A stretch of DNA of 64,000 bases. Origin: Eucommia ulmoides (taxonomy: Eukaryota; Streptophyta; Magnoliopsida; Garryales; Eucommiaceae). A program made the translations under genes and the position numbers. The DNA lies in the NCBI GenBank assembly GCA_016647705.1, contig CM028328.1, positions 43,841,429 to 43,905,428 on the forward strand, written 5' to 3'. Position 1 is the first letter of the stretch, and the number at the start of each line of letters is the position of its first letter. The notes below the pieces were generated by a model, which was not told where the DNA came from, did not search any database, and saw nothing but the letters and a program-made list of their open reading frames with translations. This document shows positions 1-11,243 of the stretch, one piece after another.

Positions 1-911
1 TCTCTCTCCCCACGCCACCGGTACTGCTATCGCCAAACACATTGGTGAAGAAATGGATGATTTTGATTGTTTTTAATATTGTTGATTTTGATATTTATTT
101 TTTTGCTGAAGCTTTTATTGCTAAATTGTTTTTCCCAAAATTTATGGGTGTGATTTGGTGAAGCTTCGAAGATAATCAACAATGTCTATCTGTTTCGTTG
201 GTCTTTCCCTCTCCATTACAACCCTAGCAGATCTTACCATTCGATAATTCTCACCATCCGCTGATCACAACTCACAGGTATTCTCCTATTTAAGTTCTCC
301 CATTTGTTCACATATTTTGTTTTTGTTTCCAATTTTAAGTTCTCTCATTCTCACCATTCGCTGATTGTAGTCTCTATTTGTTTCCGTTCACATATTTTGT
401 TTCTGTCTTGCCCTCTGAAAACTATTTTTGTCCCATCGGAAAGAATGTAACCATGTGATTTGTTCACATATTTTGCCTATGTTACCAGTTTTCAGAGAAC
501 ACAAAAATAAAAAATAAAAAATAAAAAATAAATACAAAACACAAATTGAGGCTGAAAATTCTAATATTTAGATTTTGTTCCTATATTTCTGTTCTGTAAC
601 AAGTCCCAGATTTATGTTTTTGTTCTGTTAAAGAATTTATATTTTTTTGGCCTAATTACGATCATCCCTCTCGATGTCCATCTCTATTTCGTGGATTTGA
701 CAAAATTGAAGTTGCTTACAGGTAAGCACATAGAGTGTTAGAAATCTATTTTATTTTATTTTTCTTTTTATGTGGTGCTTGATAAAAATGTTATATGTTA
801 AGGGATTTTTATTTAGTTAAATTTTAAGTTTTAATCATTGATTTGGATCATATATTTTTTTTTATTGTTGATAAATTTTTCTATTGTTTGCAATTGATTA
901 GTTCTTTATTT

Positions 912-916
<5 letters not shown>

Positions 917-963
<47 letters not shown>
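917..963. repeat. Poly-T tract of 47 bases
   Basis: An uninterrupted run of T. On the minus strand it would be a poly-A tail, but no retroelement coding sequence lies beside it, so only the simple repeat is claimed. Confidence 0.9.
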
Positions 964-2751
964 CGCTGAGAAAATTGTTCTTTGTAATCCTATAAACCCA
1001 ATATTGTGCCTTTTTAACTTGAAGTGCTAAACTTTGCATATTCACTTTTGAATGGAGTTGATATACCCATATTGAAGTTCTCTTGCCGACAGGTAAGTCC
1101 CAAGATTGTTTTAATTTATGTTTCTGTTTATGTGGTTGTCATTTCAAATTTATATTTGTCGCTCAAATTTTAGAATATGTGTATTTTAGAATTTATGTTT
1201 ATGTTTTCCATTCTTTAATTATTTAGGAAATTTGTTTACCGTTCTAAAATTAGTTTTTGTTTTATTTTAGGCTAAAGTATTAGGGCTAATTAGTTCTTTA
1301 CATCAAGCTAAATCATCGTCGTTCCTATGTTCATCCCTAATCACAAATACTCTCCTCTCTCGCTCTTACTCATTTGATTTATGGTTTTTATTTTTAATGG
1401 GAATAATTTTACAGTCTGAAAATTATATAAACCAATTTAAGTTTTGATCTATGAATGGCGGTTTAATTTTGCTGATTTATTTTCCTCCAACTTGGTCGAA
1501 TTTGATTTGCATTTTTTTTTCTTCTCTGATTTCATTCAGATTTTTGCGAAATCAACCCACTAAATCTGAGTTTTTCCATTTGTTTTTCGTAAATCTAGGT
1601 TTTTTCTCTCTTTTGTAGATGGTTTGATGGTTTAATTTGTGTTGGTAGTTATTAGTTATTTTGTTGCTATATTTTTGTTTTCGTTACTTCCGTTTCTGTT
1701 TCTGAAAAATTTTAATGTCTATGTTTTATATATTGTTCTCAATTTATCTGTATGTGTATTTCCAATCAATGTTCTAACTTTTCTTTTTCGAAATTGTGTT
1801 CCCGATTTTTTTGGTTTCCTAGCAAAATTATGTGCTTTTGTTGGCTAATGTTTTTTGGTTTGTGATATTCTTTCCAGGCTCATTTCTACATTCCATTTCG
1901 CTAGAAGATAATCTCCCACCCAGTTTGGTATAATTATTTAGTTAATGAAATCGAGCATTACTAGTTAGTTTTTTTGAATTTTTCGAAATATTTGAATTTC
2001 AACCTTGATGTAGCTTTTCTACGAAGTTAAACTATGAACTCGATTTCATAAACTTGAAATTGGTAGTGAATATAATACAACTACATTACTATAATTACAT
2101 TGTTGTTTGTTTTTTCACATAATTTTGACTTCTATTTTATTGGTGGATGGCTATTATGAGAATTTTATGCCCAATAACGTAAATACTTGGGAGACGGTTG
2201 GCTATTATGACTTTTAGAAATTCATATCGTTAAAATTAATGTATTGATTTGTTTCAACGTTATTTCCTCATTTTACTTGGGTATATAATTTCAATGGTAA
2301 AATCATGTTCTGAACCGCGTGATTCTTAAGTTTTTACCATTATGACTATTATTTTTCTCAGCTGAAGTTTATGGTGTTTATTTCATACCGTTGTTTTAGA
2401 TGTGGTCATATCTATTTTGGAGAACATGGAGGTATGAAAATCACCCACCTCTAGCTCACTTTACATTTTTATTTTAAGATTGTAAAAGATGACTCTTCAT
2501 GGTAGGATAAAAATGCTCATTTTTTTTTTTTTTTTTTTATTATTATTATTATCTTAGATTTAACACTATATATATTTCTCCTATATTGTACATTTAACTT
2601 CAGAATCAAACAGAAGATGATTTTGTTCCCCCAACTTTAACAGTTAGATTTTTTTTTTCCTTTGATAAAAAAATTCATCTTCCAACAGATAAACACATGA
2701 ATTATGTAATATATTTTGACTTATTTCAATAGAGTTGAGGAGATCATAGGC

Positions 2752-2887
2752 AGTGTTTGGTTTCACGGAATTGCAATCATGGAAATGTAATTTCAAATGA
2801 GCATACCATGTGTAAAAATCTAAGAACTTATATGCTTTCATTTTCAATTCTGATTCCAAGCATTGAATTTTGTGCTAACCAAACACT
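2752..2887. mobile_element. Short MITE-like inverted-repeat element
   Basis: The outer ends AGTGTTTGGTT and AACCAAACACT are perfect 11-bp inverted repeats enclosing about 114 bp without coding potential. The flanks read TAGGC on the left and AGG on the right, so a 3-4 bp target duplication (AGG or TAGG) is possible but not clean. The size and terminal repeats fit a non-autonomous DNA transposon; the superfamily cannot be assigned. Confidence 0.5.
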
Positions 2888-3565
2888 AGGTTACTGAATT
2901 TTGATACCTTTAATTATGTTTAAAGTATATAATTTATCTTTTCATGGATTCAAACGTACACTGGAACATATGGATGTCAAAGGCGGTTCAACATCATCAA
3001 GTCCAACCACCACTACATTTCCAAGCTCAATCTCTTCCCATTATGCCCCTAACACCAACAGTAAGTCTGATGCAAACTCCCTTATCACATGGCTTTAAAA
3101 TTTATCCTTTGGTTTGAACCTTAGTTCAAGAAGCTAGCCCTCCATCTCTACTTCATATGGATAAATTTAGGAGGTAAATACCTATTTTTTTATCTTAGGC
3201 TATATTTTGGATATTCCCTCTAAGGTGGTGGTCATGTGGCAGACATCTTCGAGTATCATCACTAAATACGAGACGTAAAAAATTGTAAATTTCTATGTTT
3301 TTTTTTTTTGTTATGCATGTCTATTTAGGTGCAACTGGTAGATTATTGTGTTACTCTAGATCTTCATATTGTGATATTTTACTAACAATTCTAATTTGAT
3401 TCAACTTATAGTCATTTTCTTGCATGTTTGATTTAGGTTTAGTTTTGATTTTGGTGTGTTATATATTTTATACTTTAATGTACTATGATCCTAACGAGTG
3501 TTAATTTCTAATTTTAGTGCTAAAATTTATGTTTTTTGTGTTTTTTTTTTCGATTGTTTTACAAC

Positions 3566-3642
3566 CGTACCTTTAGGCACGCGTTATACGCTAGTGTATA
3601 TATATATACACACTAGCGTATGACTCGTGCCTAAAGGCACGG
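3566..3642. repeat. Palindrome of two facing Helitron 3' termini
   Basis: Two arms of about 38 bases are inverted copies of each other with only a few mismatches. Each holds a CCTTTAGG-centred hairpin, the linker and CGCTAGT. The left arm is the plus-strand Helitron 3' end. The right arm is the 3' end of the minus-strand Helitron at 3613-14577. Eighteen alternating T/A-rich bases (3595-3612) separate the two CTAG ends. The whole could fold into a large cruciform. Confidence 0.8.
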
Positions 3643-3645
3643 GCA
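3613..3645 (-). other. Helitron 3' terminus: hairpin and CTAG
   Basis: On the minus strand, CGTGCCTTTAGGCACG (plus coordinates 3626-3641) is a perfect palindromic stem, followed by an eleven-base linker and CTAG|T. In Helitrons this hairpin is the termination signal of rolling-circle strand transfer. The same terminal design, diverged, occurs at 47466, 60349 and 63473. Confidence 0.85.
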
Positions 3646-3712
3646 TAAAACATACATCATCTATTGGGATAATTCTATCCATTTGTTTTATTATTTAACT
3701 TTAAATGTTGCA

Positions 3713-5944
3713 TCAACAGAGACAATTATAGTACAATAATATTTCAGGATAAACAATATTTGTTGTGGATAGAGATCTATATTCGGGGAGAAGTACACTT
3801 AATCGATTAAATGATGTACACCTTGATAAGGCCACATATAGTTGACCGTGACTAAAAACCGGTGTAGTCAAATCAACTCCAACAAATTTCATTAATTGTC
3901 CTTGTGATTTATTTATCGTCATAGCATACGCCAAACGAATTGGAAACTGACACCTTTTCATTTTGAAAGGAAATTCAGTAGACGATGGCGTCAAGGATAT
4001 TCTCAGAATGAACGCCAAATTTCTTTCTTTATCCCCTATCAATATTTGAGCTTCTATTACACATAAAGAACACCTGACAACCATTAATCGTGTGCCATTA
4101 CGAAGTCCATCACTTTGTGCGATATTTCTCAATAACATAACTAGACATCCAATTTTTAAATCTAACTTGAACGGAGGTAATCCTGGAGGATCTATGGAAT
4201 TCAAGTACTCATTAGGATAACGATTTGTAATTTGACGATCAACTCCATCATCTTCAGATATTTTATTTGCAGCCAGATATGTGATCGTTTCTCCGGGAAA
4301 AATATTTAAAGCAGCTGAATTAATAGCACTAACATCGTCATTTCTTGCAGAAAGGATGGAACGTTTAGTTAGAAATGTAAGGGTAGCAACACTGGGTGTA
4401 CTTAGATGTGGATAAACTGAAGATATTAGTTTAACCACATTACGACACTTGTGTATGGTTGATGGCAGTTGTACGATTTCATGCGGATCACCGCCAACCT
4501 ATTTAAAGAAAAGACAAATGTAAATGAATAATTTAGTATCAAAGCATATATAAGTAATCTACTGCAAACGAAATAACGCTAAAATATGTTTAAATGAAAT
4601 ATTACTTGAAGTAAATATCTTGAAAACTCTACATTTTCAATGTTACTACTATTTAGGCGCATGTTTAAATTCAAAGTCAAGATATGTATATTATTCGAAA
4701 GGTACGAACGTCTCAACGATGCTGCCACAATTTGTTGACGGACACCTTTAGGTATGACAGGTAGAATTTGTCGAAAGTCTCATCCAAGAACGACCGTGAT
4801 ACCCCCGAATGGATTTGGATTATTACAAATATCTCGTAGCGTGTGATCTAGAAACTCAACGCAGTACTTATGTTGCATCGGAACTTCATCCCAAATAATT
4901 AACTTTATCTCGCTAAACAATTCGGCATGCAATGATTGTTTGCTAAAATGGCAAATTGAATTATCAAGAATATCTAGAGGGATGCGAAATGTGGAATGTG
5001 CAGTTCGACCTCCTTTAAGTAGTAGAGATGCAATACCGGACGATGCCACAGTAATGACAATATGACCGACGCTACGACATTTTGTTGCTATGGTATTATA
5101 TAGAAACATCTTTCTTGTACCAGCACTACCATTCAAAAAAAATATTTTTCCTAGATTTCCAAACACTGATGAAGTGATTGCTTCGTATGCAACACGTTGG
5201 CCTTCATTGATACGATTAATATTACACTGCATATTCTCTTGTTGCGCTTTACTTTGCATTTGACGATATTCCCATATCAATCTATTTCCAACTACCATAT
5301 TCCAATTTTGGACAGGTTGTGGAATCGGCGGAAAGTCTGTTAATTTCTTACCTGATTCTTGAAGTAGTTTATTCAAAAGATATAGACTATAGTCTTTAAT
5401 CTGTGCCTCGCTTGGGATGGGTATCGAAAACAACATGCGAAGTTTGTGTGGGAGATCATCACAAATATGCATCCAAAATTGATCCCACAATTCATATGGA
5501 TTTATAGAGGAAAATTGTGTGAGAATGACACAAAATAATCTTCTCAATTGATATCCAGTACTCATAATAGAAGCCTCTTGAAGACATTGTATCCATTCAC
5601 CATCATCTTCCAATAGCCCCTTTGCTACACATGCAGCTTTGAACGTTGCATGTTCAACATTGTTAATAATGCGTAGACACCTAAACGATTGCGACCCTTT
5701 GACTATGTTCAACAGTAAATGCAAATAAAATTGTTCACTTGAATTGGGAGGCGCAAAATACATCCTGCCGATGGCAAATCCCCTCTATTAGTGGCTTCCA
5801 ACATTTTTCAGTTTTATTCCAAACAAAATGCTGGGGAAACTCTTGATAAGTATACACATGTGCAGAAGCATCTGCATCACAATATGCAAAAAATTCTGTC
5901 AGAGTCAACTTCTGTAATAAAGCTCGAGAAATGACAGACTCCAT
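3713..5944 (-). pseudogene. Helitron PIF1-like helicase domain, broken
   Basis: This is the C-terminal half of RepHel, the SF1 helicase that unwinds DNA during Helitron rolling-circle transposition. Upstream of the helicase core is the region around TYQEFPQHFVWNK that normally joins Rep to the helicase. The Walker A box reads GSAGTRKM, where the family has GxxGTGKT, so an Arg replaces the Gly before the catalytic Lys. Walker B is IIWDEVPM. Motifs near the end read [13 protein letters not shown] and [13 protein letters not shown], both well kept. Breaks: a frame change near 5750, an in-frame TGA at about 4777-4779 just after VVLG, and probably more. A likely intron lies at 4499-4605. The altered Walker A and the breaks argue against activity. 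Confidence 0.9.
4499..4605 (-). other. Probable intron in the Helitron helicase
   Basis: On the minus strand this stretch starts GTAATATT and ends TTTAAATAG. Helicase-like protein reads on both sides (ending RYLLQ, resuming at [12 protein letters not shown]). The interior is AT-rich and full of stops. Further candidate introns with GT...AG ends lie near 7995-8089 and 8330-8402 in the N-terminal part. Confidence 0.6.
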
Positions 5945-5968
5945 TGTTTCAGTAGGATTGAAGACAAC

Positions 5969-7139
5969 CTAATGCATTCCAGGAAAATGGAGTGCCAATC
6001 GAACAACTGTTGGATTCTCATCGTGCAAAGAAAAACTCAACAATCGCCAGGCCGCCTCAGACGGTCCAATGTATCTTGCATCAAGATATTGCTTGATCTC
6101 ATCCACCATTCCCAAAATTAATGACATCATATCACCTTCTTTATATATATATATATATATATATCTTGGAAAGGTACGAATTTTATGGGATGACGTCTCT
6201 ATTATCAACTTGTTGCCCCTTTACTGTATAAACTTTACCATCATCACGACAACGGTAAATGGGATATCTGTCTTGATCCATCGTTGTATACTTCGTGAAA
6301 TCTCATGGATATCTCTTAGTGCATCTCCCGTTCTCCATGAACGGAGCTTAACAATTTCGAACACCACATGGTCTGTGAACCATGCATTTTTTTACAGTCT
6401 CAAAAAGTTCTGGATCTTTATTTGGATCTGGAAATTCAGCACAAACTATTCTGTCTACTTGGTTGCACGTTCAAATTTTGTCTATATCATCAAGAAATAT
6501 AAGTAAGTGAATATGCGACAGACCACGTTTCTGGTACTCAATTGTAAAAACATGGGCAACCTTTTTTTTCTAAATACTCGAGTGTTTTCAATCTCTTTCA
6601 TTAGAGCACTTCTTTTTAACTCGAAAACACGGGCAATTAAGTCTGGACGGTCAATTAGTGTGATGTGGAAATAAAGCTTCAGTGATTTTTGTCCAACTTG
6701 GATTCACAGTCATGGTAAGAAACACGTCAGGTTAATGGTGGTATCGCGTTATAGCCATTGAATCTTGGAAGATTTCAAACATATGTCTTGGACTACCAAT
6801 AAAAGATAATGGCAAAATCATTCGTTGACCTATTTGATTAGGTTTTATCTCATCTAATGCTACATCAGTAAGACTTTGATAGAGTTCACCACGAAGGTTT
6901 GGATGATGTTGCCTAAAGTAATTCAACCTATTTTGCTCAGTCGCAGCCCAAGCATCTACCAAGAACTCTTGAAATAATTTTCCTCCCCTTAGAATTATCG
7001 AATAATCTGTTGGCCTTTCAAACATACGGTAGTTATAAAATTGCATTTGATTTAGTCGAGCGTTTGTGTATCGACCATGAATCACATTCCATTGCCTAAA
7101 TTTAGGCTCCCATCCAAGCTCACCAAAAGGGAACAACAA
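5969..7139 (-). pseudogene. Helitron Rep (HUH nuclease) region, broken
   Basis: This is the replication-initiator part of RepHel, which nicks and joins DNA strands. The N-terminal segment contains LLFPFGELGWEP, DYSIILRGGKLFQEF and DAWAATEQNR, followed by ILPLSFIGSPRHM, all characteristic of the Helitron-like N domain. Further on, the HUH metal-binding motif is readable as GLSHIHLLIF, with the His-Ile-His codons at 6507-6515. After a frame change the text continues VDRIVCAEFPDPNKDPELF, then YPIYRRRDDGKVYT and VDNRDVIP in other frames. A TA microsatellite sits where the conserved residues after YLSK should be, and the frame resumes at DEIKQYLDARYIGPSEAAWR. Stops and frameshifts make it non-functional. 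Confidence 0.88.
6142..6164. repeat. (TA)n microsatellite inside the Rep pseudogene
   Basis: A dinucleotide run encodes repeated Tyr-Ile on the minus strand. It lies exactly where the conserved stretch between YLSK and DEIKxYLDARY of Rep is missing, so it marks an internal deletion or replacement. Confidence 0.85.
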
Positions 7140-7142
7140 AAC

Positions 7143-7940
7143 TTAATGCAATGGTAGATAAGCCGGATGACATTCATTGATTTGCATTAGTTCATTACTC
7201 CCCTTTAAATATAAAACAACATCTCTCATCGCATTGGTCTCAGTTCCATCCCCTGGTAATATAACGGCCACCTCATCTGTTGTCAGCATATTATATCTCC
7301 AATGATCGTTAGAGGCAGTATTGTGAAGAAAAGCAGGCAACGTTTGTTGTTCCAAATCCAATTGATTTAAAATTACAAAAGCTTGACGAAATTTATCTAC
7401 AAATACATTATGTTGCAAGAATGTATCTTGAATAATTTGCAAAACATCTGATCTCAAATGAGGATTTCTACGGCTTCTCATGCAAAAAGCGAAATCAGGA
7501 TCGTAGATATACAATTGAGAATAAATGGGATCTTGTCCCGATTCTGGGATTAACGTTCCTGTCTGATGACGCAACTCTCTATGTATAGTAAATGTTGTTG
7601 GGCCTCTTCCGGAAAGTAGTTTTGTATCCAATTTAGCACCAAGGCTTATAAAAGCGTTGCTTGTATTGTATTGTCTTGAATTACGTCAAAATGATTCCGA
7701 TATATCATCATTACCATCATATAGCGCTTTAATTTTGGGAGGAGGTGTGAGAAGTAGTGGAAGCCTAACCTTTCCTGGTAAACAACATGTACAAAAAAGA
7801 TGACGTCGTTCGGATGATTTTGTTAATCTCTCATCCATCCAGTGTAACGCAGAACAATGAGGACACATGACATTCATTCTACCAAGAGAGTGTCGATTTG
7901 AACTTGTATAAACATCACGGTCGGCAGATGGATTGTTCAC
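7143..7940 (-). pseudogene. Helitron RepHel N-terminal zinc-finger region
   Basis: Residues MCPHCSALHWMDER followed by FCTCCLPGKVRLPLL form the CxxC...CxCC zinc-binding region found at the N-terminus of plant Helitron proteins. The text then continues through a segment beginning near SLGAKLDTKLLSGRGPTTF to RHQTG, another family signature. The two open parts (7686-7940 and 7143-7631) are in one frame, interrupted only by an in-frame stop after ESF, and the same frame runs on into the Rep region after another stop at 7143-7145. This region therefore decayed mainly by point mutation. Confidence 0.85.
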
Positions 7941-8099
7941 CTCGTCAATATCTTAATTATCGTAAAACTCCTCATTGGTAGTATTTGGCGGCCTAAATTT
8001 GATGAATAACAAAATTATTATATAGATCTTAATACCATATATGTGAATAACTTATTTAATTAGATGAATAAGATGAAAAATAAACTCACCATATACTCC

Positions 8100-9231
8100 C
8101 AGAAGGTATAATTGGTTTTTCAACTGCTACGATCGGGCTTTCATTTAAGTTTGGGTAAACAAAAGGTTCTGGGTTACCGCACGGAGAAAGGCATGCATTG
8201 TAAATTATACTGAGAGAATGAGGAATCAAATTTGTATCCATCCCAATGTTAATAGATAAATTTCCTGCACGATAAGTATCGTGATTCTTGGCAAAGTATT
8301 GACATGTTGAAGTTGACCTATAGCTAGCAAGTATTAAATTTTATACATCTAGTGCTTTTAAACATTAATACTTAAAAATGTAAATAATGAATTAGTATAA
8401 TACCTTATATCAGACAATACAACTGGTTCCTCAACTTCGGGTATTGAATATTCATTCAGAGCCACGGTATCAAACGTTTCCGTAAGATTGCGTGGAGAGG
8501 GCAAATTTGGTTCAACAATAGAATTTATTTCATACTCCCTGGATGATGGAGTAGTGCGATCCATAAGGAGATCCACAATTCTAGGAGTACATGGACTCGT
8601 AATCACTGATGGCCCACATGATTGTAAAATCATTTTTCGTTATAGTGGAGGCTGAGATGATTCTTCCAGTAGTGAACGATCCCTTTTTAAATATTGAATA
8701 TTCCCAAAATTTCGCTAATCAGATCTCTCTCGTTCTCTCCGTGATCGTTGAGCTATAGCACGTTTTGATATGACATTATTGTTAGGTGCTATATATTCAG
8801 AAGGTAATGTCAGATTGGTCTCGAAAGTGGAATCCATTTCATATTCCATTACTGGCTCAGTAACTTGATCACTAAGAATTATAGGGGTATATTGACTTGT
8901 GCTTGCCGATGACACAGAGACTTGTGTAACCATTCTTCGTTTTGGCGTAGGCTCTGATGATTCTTCCAAAAATGATTGACCTCCTTCCAAGAATTTGCGA
9001 TTATCTTTATTAAGCGATCACTTCTCTCCTGATCAACTCTTTCCCGTTCTCTTCGTTCTCGTTGAGCCAGAGATCTTCTTGACATGTTTTTTGGGCTAAA
9101 TGTTCTTGAAATATCACTTGAGCGAGATGTTCCACCTTCTTAACATTCCAGAATCGGACGACTAAGCCTCTCTCGTTCCCTTCGCATTCATTGGGCTAGA
9201 GCAACTTTTGATATGACATTATCATTGAATA
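8100..9231 (-). pseudogene. RepHel N-terminal extension with repeated Arg-rich modules
   Basis: Upstream of the zinc finger, minus-strand frames carry a recurring basic module: ISKRAIAQRSRRERERSD (about 8715-8790), MSRRSLAQRERRERERVD (about 9030-9085) and a third copy ISKVALAQ-stop-MRRERER (about 9165-9231). Between modules lie acidic, serine/threonine-rich linkers, for example YTPIILSDQVTEPVMEYEMD, with a diverged counterpart near 8500-8600. The position and basic character suit a nuclear-localisation or DNA-contact region of RepHel, which is inference. Frames are joined by probable introns and broken by stops. The exact start of the gene cannot be fixed. Confidence 0.55.
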
Positions 9232-10718
9232 CCTAGTGGTAACATGGGTTTGATTCTTCAATTTTGTAGATTGAAGAAATGAAAATGGAAAGTGGAGGAG
9301 TGTGTGACAAAGTATGAACTAAAATAAGTACTACATAAAACCATAAATAGAATACAATACGCTAGAGTATAAATAAGAATATGATCAACTCAATACCGCG
9401 CAAAATGCAAGAGTATAAATACACAATCAGATTAGATAAACAACTATACATTTAAAATGATAACTAATTATAATGATCAGTTATCTGATTGAATGTACTG
9501 TAATGTCAATGAAGTTTTGTCTCTCATTCTCGTTTTACTTATTTGACTCATGCTCTTTAGTGGTTCTCTTTTCAATTTGATCATATAGATGAAACGTTAT
9601 TGTTTAGGATCATAGGAATAATCTATACAATCAAAACATTTTTTGTTGTTGCTGATAGAGATCAAGTTAACGTGTTAGCATTATCCATTATTCAAATAAA
9701 ACGAAATAATCGTTTGATGATAATTATTTGCTAATTTCATTTTTTTTTATTATGGTTGTATTTTCCATTTGCTTTATGATTTATTTATAACCAATGTGTA
9801 TATTTCTTAGATATATTTCTATTACAATAGATATTTTGGTTTTTATTATATCATTGTTTCGTTTATTATTTGTGTTTTATAGTTTATTTAAGATCTTTAA
9901 TTTATTGTAAGATTAGTTTATATTTTATAGATTGAACATGTGATTATATTTGTATGATAAAATAGTGACAATTAAAATTTAAAAATAATTGACTCGAAGT
10001 AATCTTAGTAATTACATACATACCACGTTACTATTGACGTCCTCCTTCCCGACGTTCGCACTATTTGAAATAAAACACACTTTCTCTTTTCCTATACTAT
10101 TTGAAGTCAATTTTTCTTTCAATTTGTCATCATTCCCCTTCTGTTTTTTCCATAGCTAAATATTTTTCCTTGAAAAATATAAAACGAATATATTTTTTAG
10201 AAAGCAATACATCACATTTGCATGGCAAAGATAAAAAAGTAAAATATTCAATGCGAATTATAAATACTAAATTAAAATTAAAATATTTTAATTTAAAAAT
10301 TAATTGAATAATTGGCATATTACTTAAATATTATACATAAGCAAAAGATCAACAAAGTATAAACATATAACATTAATTACATTGCATTAAGATAATATAA
10401 ATTTAAATATAACAAAATAAAGAAATCAATTCACATGTCTATAATTTAAAAATAAAAACATAAATGACAACATAAAAAATAACAATCGTATTATTCTAGA
10501 AATCTTAATGACATAACGTAAAAATTAAAAATTATCTATTATTCAAATAAAACTAAACGAAAGCCGAAACATCTTCAACCACCGAAGAGAACAAACAAAT
10601 TGACGTGGTAACCCTACAAAAGAAAAAGGGAAAAAATATATATTAGATATAAAATTTAAAAAACATATATTTTGTATACAAAATAGGTTAAAATTATTTA
10701 TACCTTAAAACTGTCGGT
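9232..10718. other. Helitron interior, non-coding
   Basis: AT-rich sequence between the RepHel gene start and the gag-like fragments. No convincing protein, RNA gene or terminal repeat is visible. It probably holds the RepHel promoter and leader, since transcription would enter the gene from this side, but no specific signal can be called. Confidence 0.5.
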
Positions 10719-11243
10719 TTAGGGTACAATTTCATTGCTCTGACTGCCTATTTGTAGTTGAATCTCATAATCCTCCAGCGCCTTTAAGCATATTTGATTG
10801 TCTTCGATACTCTCTAACAACTCCCCTAATGCTCTCAGGTCTAGGAATTCTTTCCTTAAGGCTCTATAAACTCTAGCTCTAGGCCATGACGAAGGTAGGG
10901 TGCGCACTATTGCATACACCAAGACTGCAATGTTTGATTGAAACCTTCTACGTCTTAGGTTGTAGTATTAACGCTCTTTTCTAAGTATATGCTCTCTGAC
11001 ACTCTTGTTTTAATTCATTTTTCCTCTTTCGAATTCTCTTCACAATGGATGCACATTTCGCTCAACCTCCTCTAAAAATTGCACAAATTCAAATGCAGTA
11101 AGAGGTTGATGATTCTCAAATATGTTCTCTTTCTCAATAGTCCAATTTGATGGCAAACCATTAGTAATTTGGTTCATTATATCTCTCTCACTAATTTTAT
11201 ACTTATAATTCTGCAAACGCCTAGCACTTAAAATCTTATTCAT
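10719..11243 (-). pseudogene. Two gag-like fragments in the Helitron
   Basis: Two short minus-strand frames share one pattern. The upstream one has IMNQITNGLPSNW followed by LTAFEFVQFLEEVERN. The downstream one has VYAIVRTLPSSWPRARV followed by LRALGELLESIEDN. An I..xLPSxW core followed about 20 residues later by a Leu/Glu-rich helix is common in Copia-type gag (UBN2-like) proteins. The fragments could come from a retrotransposon carried or captured by the Helitron, or from an internal duplication of one captured exon. Neither has a start context or full length. Confidence 0.35.

Larger units (their letters stand above)
1..3594 (+). mobile_element. AT-rich region ending in a Helitron 3' terminus
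   Basis: The right edge reads as a plus-strand Helitron 3' end: a CCTTTAGG-centred hairpin at 3567-3582, then a short linker and CTAG|T at 3591-3595. The same terminus in inverse orientation ends the large Helitron next door, so the two belong to one terminal family. No matching 5' end (TC start) is visible, so this element begins outside the window or has lost its start. The interior is T-rich with splice-like motifs (CAG|GTAAG near 719 and 1091) and no reading frame I can recognise. A serine/threonine-rich 65-codon frame at 2901-3098 resembles nothing I know and is not called a gene. Confidence 0.4.

Noticed and set aside
1639-1848. 69-codon hydrophobic frame near the window start
   Set aside because: A T-rich sequence gives runs of Phe/Leu/Val by chance; it starts at GTG and has no conserved feature.
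6069-6506. 145-codon plus-strand frame over the Helitron Rep region
   Set aside because: It is antisense to the recognisable Rep text and passes through the TA microsatellite.
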